From: CATOSP01 sp965237775 | GTDB taxonomy: Bacteria; Chloroflexota; Dehalococcoidia; Lucifugimonadales; UBA3495 | Assembly (NCBI GenBank): GCA_965237775.1 | Contig: OZ250155.1 | Coordinates: forward strand, 4,774,001-4,838,000 | DNA: 64,000 bases | Direction: 5' to 3' | Translations under genes and position numbers: made by a program | Notes under the pieces: generated by a model | Database searches by the model: none | Told to the model about the DNA's origin: nothing | The model's input: the letters and a program-made list of their open reading frames with translations, nothing else | Shown: positions 18,229 through 25,182 of the stretch, one piece after another | Layout of the letters: each line of letters begins with the position of its first letter | How positions within the stretch are numbered: the first letter of the stretch is position 1

Positions 18229-18714
18229 TCAAAATAACTTGGTCCAGATGACCAGCGCTCGGATTTGGCAAATTGCCAGGAAAGACGCTGCGTTTTTGGC
18301 ATATCGGGTGGCAACCCCCCGCCATTGCTTGAAGTCCAGGAATGAGTTCTCGACCAAGTGCCGCAGTTTGTACAGTGCCCGGTCGTAGTACCGTTGTTCC
18401 TTGCGATGGCTCCTGGGTGGTATCACCGGTTCCATCCCCTGGCCCTCGGCTTCGGCCATGATGCCGTTGGTGTCGTAGCCTCGGTCTGCCAGCAGATATT
18501 CAGCTGGGATGTCGGCGATCAGCGAATGAGCCTGCGTGCAATCCGCCACCGTACCCTCGGTCAAGATCATACGTACCGGCATGCCGTGGGAGTCCACCGC
18601 CAGGTGCAGTTTGCTGTTTAGCCCCCTTTTGTGCGGCCTATGGCTTGATTGCCTCCTCGGGCCCCAGTGCCATGAGGGTGAACCTTGATGTGGCTTGCGT
18701 CGACCATCAACCAC
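18229..18714 (-). CDS. IS5-family transposase, downstream frame (OrfB)
   Basis: The C-terminal half of the transposase, made by -1 frameshifting from the upstream frame. The real entry is at the slippery site near 18622-18632, not at the ORF's own first Met. It carries KLHLAVDSHGMPVRMIL, the second catalytic Asp in LLADRGYDTNGI, and the Glu region in YKLRHLVENSFLDFKQWRG followed by VATRYAKNAASFLA. Its TGA lies inside the terminal inverted repeat, so the element is extremely compact. Confidence 0.88.
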   Translation of the reverse strand: MVDGRRKPHQGSPSWHWGPRRQSSHRPHKRGLNSKLHLAVDSHGMPVRMILTEGTVADCTQAHSLIADIPAEYLLADRGYDTNGIMAEAEGQGMEPVIPPRSHRKEQRYYDRALYKLRHLVENSFLDFKQWRGVATRYAKNAASFLAICQIRALVIWTKLF

Positions 18715-18992
18715 TCAAAGTCCGGATCTTCGATGACCCGCTCCAGCAGTTGGTCCCAGACACCGCGGTCTCGCCACCGGCAAAAGCGTCTATGGGTGTT
18801 CTTCCAGTCCCCGTAATCCGGCGGCAGGTCCCGCCAGGGCGCCCCAGTACGCAGGATCCAAAACACCGCGTTCAAGAAAAGCCGGTTATCCCGGGCTGGA
18901 CGCCCCCTTTTGCCTGCTCCACCAGGCAAGTAAGGTCTCAATTGTTCCCAAACCTTGTCCGAAAGGTCGTGACGCCGATGCGCTGCCGCCAT
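18618..18992 (-). CDS. IS5-family transposase, upstream frame (OrfA)
   Basis: A 124-residue N-terminal half of an IS427-type transposase: the helix-turn-helix-like region DLSDKVWEQLRPYLPG, the RPARDNRLFLNAVFWILRTG core and the first catalytic Asp in WLMVDASHIKVHPHG. It stops just after GRTKGG. Directly before the stop, A AAA GGG stands in the correct phase for -1 slippage, so ribosomes can enter the second frame (RGLNSKLHLAVDSHG). This is the usual expression mode of the group. Confidence 0.9.
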   Translation of the reverse strand: MAAAHRRHDLSDKVWEQLRPYLPGGAGKRGRPARDNRLFLNAVFWILRTGAPWRDLPPDYGDWKNTHRRFCRWRDRGVWDQLLERVIEDPDFEWLMVDASHIKVHPHGTGARGGNQAIGRTKGG

Positions 18993-19060
18993 ACCTCAAC
19001 TCCACACACTCACACTCTCCGAAATAATCTACCATCTTGTTCCTGTTTTGACGACACGCC

Positions 19061-20836
19061 CTAGAAATGCGGATGAAAAGCCTTGGTTGAGAAGAGGGCT
19101 TTAGGCAGAAAGGCCGGCGTCAGCAACGCCAGCGGCCAAATCAGACCGAGCCGGATTGCACCAAATGTTGCTGTAGCACTGTCGGCGCCGGCCCAGGCGT
19201 CACGGTAGCCGATGGCAGCGCCACCAATATCGCCTGTCAAACCGGTTTTGCCCGCCAGCAGGGTCAGGTTGGCCACCGTGGCTGCCAGGTACAGCTGGAA
19301 CCGGGTTTTGGTCCGACCGAAGTAGCGGGCCTGGCGAATCCCCAGCTGCACCAGCCGGGCCAGCCGGTGCTCCACCACCACCCGGCGTTGACAATACCCG
19401 GCAAAGGCTTCGCTCTGCTGCAGGGCCCGGGCCTGCTGCAACAAAGCCTCCTGCGGGTGCAGTTGGACCGTTCGCCCCAATCCCGATGACCCGGCCACGC
19501 ATTGAGAGCGCAGCGGGCAGGCTCCGCACACCGCCGCATCGAACCGGAAGGCTTGCAGCCGGTGAGTCCGTCCCGTGGAACCGGTCCGCTTCCCCGCCGG
19601 CAGCAGCTTCCGGGTGACCTGACCCGCCGGACAGGTGCAGGTTCCCGCCGCCAGGTCAATCCGGAAGTCATCCTTCGGGAAGTGTTTCCGGTTCGGACGG
19701 CCCGGCACCCGGGCAATCAGGGTCCGTCCCGCGTCGGCGAAGGCCTGCCTGGTATCGCCGTCGCCATAAGCGGCATCGCCCAGCGCCTCCTCCACCGGCA
19801 CACCGGTATTGGCCTCGCTCCGTTCCACCAGTTCCAAGGCCCCCAGGTTGTCCGGAGCGTTGCCGGGCAATACTTCCACAGCAGTAATGAGCTGGGTATC
19901 GGTGTCCACCACAATCGCCGCCTTGTGCCCGTCGAAGCGACGGCTGCTGCTCTTGTGGCCGTGGCGCATCTCCGGGTCATGCACCGACACCATCCGGTCC
20001 TTGCTCACCCCGTCCTTGAGACCAATACCGTCGCCGGTGCGCTCCACATCCTGGAGCAGCAACTGCCCCAGCAACTCCGCCGCCGCGACGATGCCCTGCC
20101 GCTCAGGGCTGCCCTCCGGCAGAGCCTCCTGCGCCTGCCGCCCTGCTTCCAACAGACGGTCGGCGTCAGCCACAATCGTGGCCAGCAACCCCGCCCGTGC
20201 CCCCTTGTCGGACCAGTCGATGGCCGACTCTCCCTTGATGCTGGATGCAAGGTACCGCCCGTACCCCTGGGCCTCGGCCCATCCTTTGACATTGGACCTC
20301 TCCACGGCTGCCAGCGCCCGCAGCAGCTTCACAATCCCGTCCGCCAGCAGGTTGAAGGTGTCCCTCACGGCGCCCCGCCCCAGGATGTTCGTGGTGTCCA
20401 GCGCCACCCGCATGCCGCGCTTTTTTAGGTAGCCCGACTCCCGGGCCAGCCGCAGGCTGGACTCGAACACCGCCCGCACCTTGTCGTGGAGAATCAACTG
20501 GGCGCGGAACACCTGGAGCGTGCTCTTGGCGAAGGGCCTGTCCTCCACCTCAATTCCCAACGCCACTTTCCAGCGGATGTCGAAGTCGGCTCTGGCCTTG
20601 GCCTCGGCGTCGCTCACCTTGTCGTGGGTCTGCAGCAGCAGCGCCGTGGCCAGCAGGCTGGGCGGCACGCTGTCCCGGCCGTTGTCGGCGCAGTAGAACT
20701 CGGCGAAGTCGGAGTCCCGGAATAGTTGGCCTCTCAACGATGCCAACAGGCCGTAGAAAGTGTCCTTACCCACGTGGTCCAGATACAGCCGGTCCGCCTC
20801 CCAGAAGCCCCTCTGATCCGATCGCTCTCCCAGCAT
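19061..20836 (-). CDS. IS1182-family transposase
   Basis: A 591-residue DDE transposase, intact. The N-terminal half holds ADNGRDSVPPSLLATALLLQ and the RPFAKSTLQVFRAQLI motif. The catalytic core shows RVALDTTNILGRGAVRDTFN (first Asp), GHKAAIVVDTDTQLITAVEV, GDAAYGDGDTRQAF (second Asp) and, after a four-Cys block (CTCPAG, CGACPLRSQC), VEHRLARLVQLGIRQARYFG with the Glu. The last codon and the stop are completed outside the element: TT plus C, then TAG, come from the CTAG target duplication. A stop codon therefore depends on the insertion site, which favours CTAG targets. Confidence 0.9.
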   Translation of the reverse strand: MLGERSDQRGFWEADRLYLDHVGKDTFYGLLASLRGQLFRDSDFAEFYCADNGRDSVPPSLLATALLLQTHDKVSDAEAKARADFDIRWKVALGIEVEDRPFAKSTLQVFRAQLILHDKVRAVFESSLRLARESGYLKKRGMRVALDTTNILGRGAVRDTFNLLADGIVKLLRALAAVERSNVKGWAEAQGYGRYLASSIKGESAIDWSDKGARAGLLATIVADADRLLEAGRQAQEALPEGSPERQGIVAAAELLGQLLLQDVERTGDGIGLKDGVSKDRMVSVHDPEMRHGHKSSSRRFDGHKAAIVVDTDTQLITAVEVLPGNAPDNLGALELVERSEANTGVPVEEALGDAAYGDGDTRQAFADAGRTLIARVPGRPNRKHFPKDDFRIDLAAGTCTCPAGQVTRKLLPAGKRTGSTGRTHRLQAFRFDAAVCGACPLRSQCVAGSSGLGRTVQLHPQEALLQQARALQQSEAFAGYCQRRVVVEHRLARLVQLGIRQARYFGRTKTRFQLYLAATVANLTLLAGKTGLTGDIGGAAIGYRDAWAGADSATATFGAIRLGLIWPLALLTPAFLPKALFSTKAFHPHF

Positions 20837-20910
20837 TCCCTTGCTCCGCTATCTTTGATACCCCGGAGTATAACCCCTGGCATCAAAATGGACAGTTTCC
20901 GGCCAGACTT
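19065..20910 (-). mobile_element. IS1182-family element
   Basis: An 1846-base element between CTAG copies. The right one is at 20911-20914; the left one was split by the later IS5 insertion and survives at 18216-18219 and 19061-19064. The ends share an imperfect inverted repeat (AAATGCGGATGAAAAG against AAGTCTGGCCGGAAAC, read inward). It lies inside the ISKra4 transposase gene. Confidence 0.85.
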
Positions 20911-21116
20911 CTAGGCAGAGACCACCAAGCGCCGTCAAGCGTCCCCGGAAACGTACCAGGGCAATCCATAGCCAGGCCCCAAACCCTCGCACAAGCCCTC
21001 ATCGGATACCCCCAGCAAACCACCCTTGGCGCCGCATGGTCATCGGGAGAAAATGCCTCTCTCCAAACCATCCCCAACCACCCCACGCGAAAACCTGACG
21101 CACACCCTTCCGCCCA

Positions 21117-21170
21117 TCAGGGCGATGGAAAGGACGCAGCCTCTATTATTTTTTGCTCATCCTCAGCTAG
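21117..21170. other. Original host sequence between ISKra4 and IS701
   Basis: This 54-base island of pre-insertion sequence lies between the ISKra4 duplication (ending 21116) and the IS701 element. It ends in CTAG (21167-21170), the left target duplication of the IS701. It carries no gene. With 16565-16659 and 23815-23864 it reconstructs the original spacer between the LLM gene and the DUF2961 fragment. Confidence 0.7.
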
Positions 21171-21233
21171 AACTACAGTCGCAGATCGAGAAAAGATGGA
21201 ATTGAGGCAATCGAGTGTTGAAGAGGTGAGGTT

Positions 21234-22478
21234 GTGGCAGGGCAAGGGGACGAGGTGGCGGAGGTGGCCCGGTGGGCCCAGGGCATCGATCAGGTTCACC
21301 GGTGCATCATGGGGAGGTTCCTGCGGCCGGAGCCGCGCCGCCGAGTACTGGACTACCCCCGTTTTCACGAGGGCAGGTTCTGCGGGGACTGCTCAGTCCG
21401 GTGGAACGCAAGAGCGGCTGGCCGACGCTGGGGCAGTTTTGGTGGTGGACGAGACCGGATTCCTGAAGAAGGGGCACAAGTCTGTGGGTGTGCAGCGTCA
21501 GTACAGCGGAACGGCGGGGCGGATCGAGAACTGTCAGATTGGCGTATTCCTGGCCTATGCCGGTGCCCAGGGGAGGACTCTGCTGGACCGGGAGTTGTAC
21601 CTGCCCCAAGTATGGGCGGAGGACTGGGAGCGCCGCCGGGAGGCCGGGGTGCCGCAGGATGTGGCGTTCCAGACCAAGCACCAACTGGCCCGGGGGATGT
21701 TGGAGCGGGCCTTGGAATCGGGAGTCCCTTTCGGCTGGGTTGCCGGAGATCTCATCTCCGGCAGCGACTGCAACCTGCGGCTTTGGCTGGAGCGAGAGGG
21801 GCTGCCCCACGTGCTGGCCATCAAGGGCAGCGAGAAGCTGTGGGCTTGGACGAAAAAGGGACCCCGTCAGGTGAGGGCTGACCGGCTGGCGTCCCAGGTT
21901 GACGAGTTGGATTGGAACCGATGCAGCTCGGGCGATGGGGCCAAGGGTCCTCGGGTTTATGACTGGGCCAAAGTGGAGATAAGGCCCCTGAAAGAGCCCG
22001 GCAAGGGCTATTGGCTGCTGGCCCGCCGCGGTTTGGCCAACCCCGGAGAGCTGGCCTAATACGTCTGTCATGGCCCTGAGGGGACAACCCTAGAGGAACT
22101 GGCAAGGGTAGCCGGAACCCGGTGGACCATCGAGGAATGCTTTGAAGAGGCCAAGGGACAGGTGGGATTGGACCAACATGAGGTCAGGAGGTGGGATGGC
22201 TGGTACCGTCACACCACCTTGGCGATTCTGGCGCAGGCGTACCTGGCGGTGATCAGGCATCAGGTGATGGAACAGAGAGAAAAGGGGGCCACTACGGTCC
22301 GAATGAAGAGCTGATTCCCCTGACGGCCTCGGAGGTGCGCCGGCTGCTCACCCGCCTGGTATGGAGGGAAAACCGACTGCCTGATTTCATCCTGTTCTGG
22401 TCGTGGTGGAGACGGAGCCACCAAGCCAGGGCCCGGCAATGCCACTATAAACGCCGCCTATCCAATCTGCGCCTGTAG
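21234..22478 (+). pseudogene. IS701-family transposase, multiply disrupted
   Basis: The gene opens at a GTG (21234) with GDEVAEVARWAQGIDQVHRC and RFLRPEPRRRVLDY, then is split by a 23-base hairpin insertion (21357-21379). Removing it gives VLDYLRGLLSPVERKSGW. An internal deletion, relative to the family, follows: roughly 45 residues are missing before AGAVLVVDETGFLKKGHKS. The catalytic part continues with GVQRQYSGTAGRIENCQIGV and LVAGDL-like segments (FGWVAGDLISGSDCNLR). A TAA at 22057-22059 replaces a Tyr codon in ELA-YVCHGPEGT, and the reading resumes with TRWTIEECFEEAKGQVGLDQ to the stop at 22478. Confidence 0.88.
21357..21379 (-). repeat. 23-nt hairpin insertion, site d (in IS701 transposase)
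   Basis: Read on the minus strand: AACCTG plus CCCTCGT-GAAA-ACGGGGG (last G shared with the flank). It lies between the Tyr and Leu codons of VLDYLRGLLSPV; deleting 23 bases restores the frame. It differs from site b at one base outside the stem. Confidence 0.85.
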
Positions 22479-22918
22479 TACTAAACCAAAGCCAAGGTGA
22501 AACCCGCATTTGGGTCGGCTAGAATCAGGGAGGCATAGCGTCAGGACTGGGAGCAGACTGAGTGGGGATGGTGATGGGTATGAGGGGGATAAGGCCGGAC
22601 TTGGAGGGGTGGCAGTTGGACTTGGCTAGTGTGCGCAGCAGGATGTACCTAGCGCCGACACCCCGGGAGAGAGAACGGTGGCACGCACTGTGGCTCCTGT
22701 GCCGGGGCCTGACCGCCTCGGGCACCGCCCAGGCACTGGGCCGGGATGCTCACACCATCGGCAGATGGGCCGCCGCCTTCGGCGAGGGAGGGCCCGCAGC
22801 CTTGATATTTGAGCAGACCGGGGGTTCCCCCCCGCACTTGGCGAGACGCAACAGGCGGAGTTGACGGGGGCAGTGCAGGAGTTGCCCGAGATGTCGGGCA
22901 TAGAAATGGCCAACTGGA

Positions 22919-22936
22919 CCCTTCGGCAGGCTCAGG
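22919..22936 (-). repeat. Short CTTCGGCAGGCTCAGG repeat (IS630 copy 2)
   Basis: Same motif and position as 13219-13236 in copy 1. It translates as LRQAQE in one frame and breaks the transposase after MANW. The boundaries of the inserted part are uncertain. Confidence 0.6.
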
Positions 22937-23215
22937 AGGAAAGTGGTGCGGCAGTTTGTCTCGAAGCGTTTCGGCATTGGCCTGAGCCGCAGCACTTGCC
23001 TGAACTATCTGCACCGCTTGGGGTTTGTCCTGAAGCGTCCCAAGAAGCGACTGGTCAAGGCAGATGAGCAGAAGCGGGAGGCCTTCGTGGCGGAGTACGC
23101 CACCCTGTCGGACGAGGCGTGGCGTACGGGAGCGAAGATATTCATAGCCGACGAGGCCCATTTCCGGGCCGATGCCGAACTGAGAGGCAAATGGGTGCTA
23201 AAGGGAGAGCCGGCC

Positions 23216-23238
23216 CCCCGTTTTCACGGGGGCAGGCT
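23216..23238 (-). repeat. 23-nt hairpin insertion, site c' (IS630 copy 2)
   Basis: Identical to site c (12917-12939) in copy 1. On the coding strand it stands between GAGCCGGCC and TTGGTGGAC, and its removal gives the reading EPALVDSTSPSYGEKASYY. Confidence 0.85.
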
Positions 23239-23274
23239 TTGGTGGACTCGACCAGCCCGAGCTATGGCGAAAAG

Positions 23275-23322
23275 GCCAGCTACTACTCGGCCCAGCTACT
23301 ACTCGGCCCAGCTACTACTCGG
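23275..23322 (-). repeat. 16-bp tandem repeat, three units (IS630 copy 2)
   Basis: Three units of CCCAGCTACTACTCGG (first unit starting with G), against five in copy 1. Two extra units add 32 bases and shift the frame by a different amount from copy 1. Confidence 0.92.
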
Positions 23323-23525
23323 CAGTGTGCCTGGAGACCGGTGAGGTGGAGTGGATGGACCTGGAGGGGAACAGCAACTCCGGAACCTCGGCTGCCTTCC
23401 TGGAGCGGTTGCGGCAGAGGCACTCCGGGCCGCTCAACGTGATTTGGGACAACGCGCCGGCGCACCGCGGCGAGGCGGTGCGTGAGTATCTGCGGACGCC
23501 GGGCTTGGGGCTGCGGCTGATGAAC

Positions 23526-23548
23526 CCCCGTTTTCACGAGGGCAGGCT
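23526..23548 (-). repeat. 23-nt hairpin insertion, site b' (IS630 copy 2)
   Basis: Identical to site b (12575-12597) in copy 1. On the coding strand it lies between AAC and CTG; its deletion restores LMNLPGYSPDGGADEAIW. Confidence 0.85.
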
Positions 23549-23864
23549 CTGCCGGGCTACAGCCCGGACGGAGGCGCCGATGAGGCCATCTGGGGCTGGG
23601 CGAGAGAGGAAGCCACCGGAAACCTGTGCTTGGGAACCAAGGCCCTGGTAAAGGAGAGGGTCGGGAATTTCCTCTGCGGGCTGTCCATCCGGAAAGACGA
23701 GGTCAAGGACCGCTGCCGCACCGTCCTGCAATCAAAGGCCGAAGGATTTCTGCGAGAATCCCAGCCCAATCACCGATGTATTGTAAATGCACATCCCACC
23801 TTGGCTTTGGTTTAGTAAGAACGATTGGGTACACGAGAATCCAGAAACCAAGTAAACGACGCCG

Positions 23865-25064
23865 GTGTTCGACAGAGGTGCATATCGATACATCGACATC
23901 CCATACTGTTCGGAGGTCCGCATTGACCTCGATGTCGGCGCCAAAGCATCGCTGAGGGTCTGGTCCACGGTTTATTACCACGAAACCCCTGTCCCACTTA
24001 ACTACGGCAGACGGAACCACCTGGAAGGCCAGGGCTTGTCACGGACCAATGTGGCCCCCTACAGCGCTGTTGAACTGCTGAATGTGGAAGGATGGGGTAC
24101 GTTGGATTCCATGGTCCTCTCCGGACGCTCTCCGGATGGCCATCAGGTCTTGGAAGGGAACCTGGAGATCTATGTAGACGGCGAACGCGCGCCATCAGTT
24201 TACATTCCTGGCACCGAGGAAATCACCGCCAATGCCTTTTATTTCGGATTCGATCAGCTGGTGGGACCGCGTCAGGGTACAACGGCCCATGACGGCGGGC
24301 GCCCAGTGCGGTGGACTCAATATAGGTTTTTCGATTCCGACCGCATCGATTTCAACACGTCCCTGCGAATCGTCTGGGAAGCCGGTCATAAGGGCCAAGC
24401 CAATTTCAAAAGCCCGGTCGATGTGGAATCCACTATCCTCTATTACATCAACACAGCGCCTACCCAACATCCTGAACCCAGCCTAGATCTGGTGATTGAT
24501 GAAGATTTTCGGGATTATTCAAGAGGACAATCGATTGACGGACCCTGGAAACAATGGCCAAACGAGAGCAAGTGGACAAGGGGAGCCGCCGGGGCTTCGT
24601 TCAAGAACGCGGAAGTTTTTGACGCTTGGATGTACCACGCGGAGAGCGTCAATTGGCCAGACCAGATCGTAGAGGCCGACGTAAGGATCAATAATTTTGG
24701 GACGGGGGAGATCTGGCTCTTTGCCAGAGGAACTCCCGAACCTAACTTCAATCAACGAGTCACATTCGGATATTCCGCAGCGGGAGCGGAGCCGGCACAC
24801 CCGAACTACCAACCGGTAATGCTTTTCGCTTCCTCAGAGGGTTATTCAGAGTCCAGCCTTTTGTTGGTCCCTGCCAATCAACTACACACACTCCGCCTGG
24901 AAGTCGATGGAGATGTCGTCATCGCGTCACTTAAGAGGGAGGGAGACCGGGAATTCAGGCAACTATTCCGGCACATTCAGACTGAGCGAGTCCGGGGATT
25001 TTCCGGCGTGTCAGCAGTCCGCGGAGACGTAACCGTGGAGGGTTTCAGGGTTTATCGGAAGTAG
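23865..25064 (+). pseudogene. DUF2961 protein with C-terminal jelly-roll module, 5' truncated
   Basis: A 399-residue frame (nearest start GTG at 23865). It begins in the middle of a DUF2961 domain (FDRGAYRYIDIPYCSEVRID, then LEGNLEIYVDGERAPSV and GTEEITANAFYFG). DUF2961 is found in proteins linked to polysaccharide breakdown. From about residue 205 a second module (VIDEDFRDYSRGQSIDGPW through GDVTVEGFRVYRK) looks like a lectin-type beta sandwich of the DUF1080 or LamG kind. A TAA stands in frame nine bases upstream of the GTG, and the reconstructed pre-IS sequence does not supply the missing N-terminal half. The gene was therefore truncated independently of the visible IS insertions. No signal peptide remains. 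Confidence 0.75.
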
Positions 25065-25182
25065 CAGCCTTAGAATAGATTCGCCATTTGACAGTTGGCT
25101 AAGGCCCACTTACACTCGCCACCAACCCCGATATTGGCCGCCGGGGCGCCACTTTGATATGTGAGAAGAGTAGGACAGCTAG

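Larger units (their letters stand above)
18220..19060 (-). mobile_element. IS5-family element, IS427-like group, complete
   Basis: An 841-base element with inverted ends GGGGTGTCGTCAAAA and GGCGTGTCGTCAAAA, flanked by CTAG at 18216-18219 and 19061-19064. It encodes two overlapping frames joined by a probable -1 frameshift. The CTAG it entered is itself the left target duplication of the IS1182 element. Ends, duplications and frames look intact, so this may be the youngest and a still active insertion of the nest. Confidence 0.92.
16762..21098 (+). pseudogene. ISKra4-family transposase, interrupted and frameshifted
   Basis: The N-terminal piece (MWDEGINERQRELLEESML, ending in the zinc-finger-like CPGCGGLL and GYGYCPGCG motifs) changes frame near 17115-17131. 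One base in the run of six C is extra; without it the sequence reads GFPLDEELGLLPGPLTPTL into VEDLTLLGAQIPFRQAARL. The catalytic region follows (VVDGAEWQQKFIDL, ILDWCHGAEYLA, GYPIGSGAVESANK, ARLKGSGMHW). At 18219 the frame is cut by nested elements and resumes at 20915 (QRPPSAVKRPRKR), ending at a TGA inside the right inverted repeat. With the single base removed, the coding length is exactly 547 codons, which supports the reconstruction. Confidence 0.9.
16660..21107 (+). mobile_element. ISKra4-family element containing nested IS1182 and IS5 elements
   Basis: Perfect terminal inverted repeats GGGTGTGCGTCAGGTTTTCG lie at 16660-16679 and 21088-21107. They are bounded by a 9-base target duplication TTCCGCCCA at 16651-16659 and 21108-21116. 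The element is 4448 bases long because an IS1182 (19065-20910) and an IS5 (18220-19060) sit inside it. Removing them with their CTAG duplications leaves about 1753 bases, a normal size. The outer ends could still be recognised, but the transposase is interrupted. Confidence 0.93.
21171..22480 (+). mobile_element. IS701-family element, inactive
   Basis: Inverted ends (left AACTACAGTCGCAGAT, right read inward TACTACAGGCGCAGAT, 14 of 16 matching) enclose 1310 bases. The left flank is CTAG at 21167-21170. The right CTAG is split by IS630 copy 2: C-TA at 22481-22483 and G at 23815. A 4-base CTAG duplication is typical for IS701. The transposase is decayed. Confidence 0.85.
22562..23651 (+). pseudogene. 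IS630-family transposase remnant (copy 2)
   Basis: Frames in order: MGMVMGMRGIRPDLEGWQLD with the helix-turn-helix (GTAQALGRDAHTIGRW), ending at FEQTGGSPPHLARRNRRS. Then LTGAVQELPEMSGIEMANW appears in the next frame, then RQFVSKRFGIGLSRSTCLN into FIADEAHFRADAE. After the hairpin at 23216 and the tandem repeat at 23275 the gene resumes as CLETGEVEWMDLEGN and NVIWDNAPAHRG. After the hairpin at 23526 the Glu-containing ADEAIWGWARE follows. None of the frames alone encodes the full DDE domain. Confidence 0.9.
22482..23814 (+). mobile_element. IS630-family element, copy 2, inactive
   Basis: A 1333-base element near-identical to copy 1 (12309-13673) but inverted. Both ends are TAAACCAAAGCCAAGGTG. 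It entered the TA of CTAG, which was the right target duplication of the IS701 element. The 32-base length difference from copy 1 is exactly two units of the internal 16-base tandem repeat. All inactivating lesions of copy 1 are shared. Confidence 0.93.
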
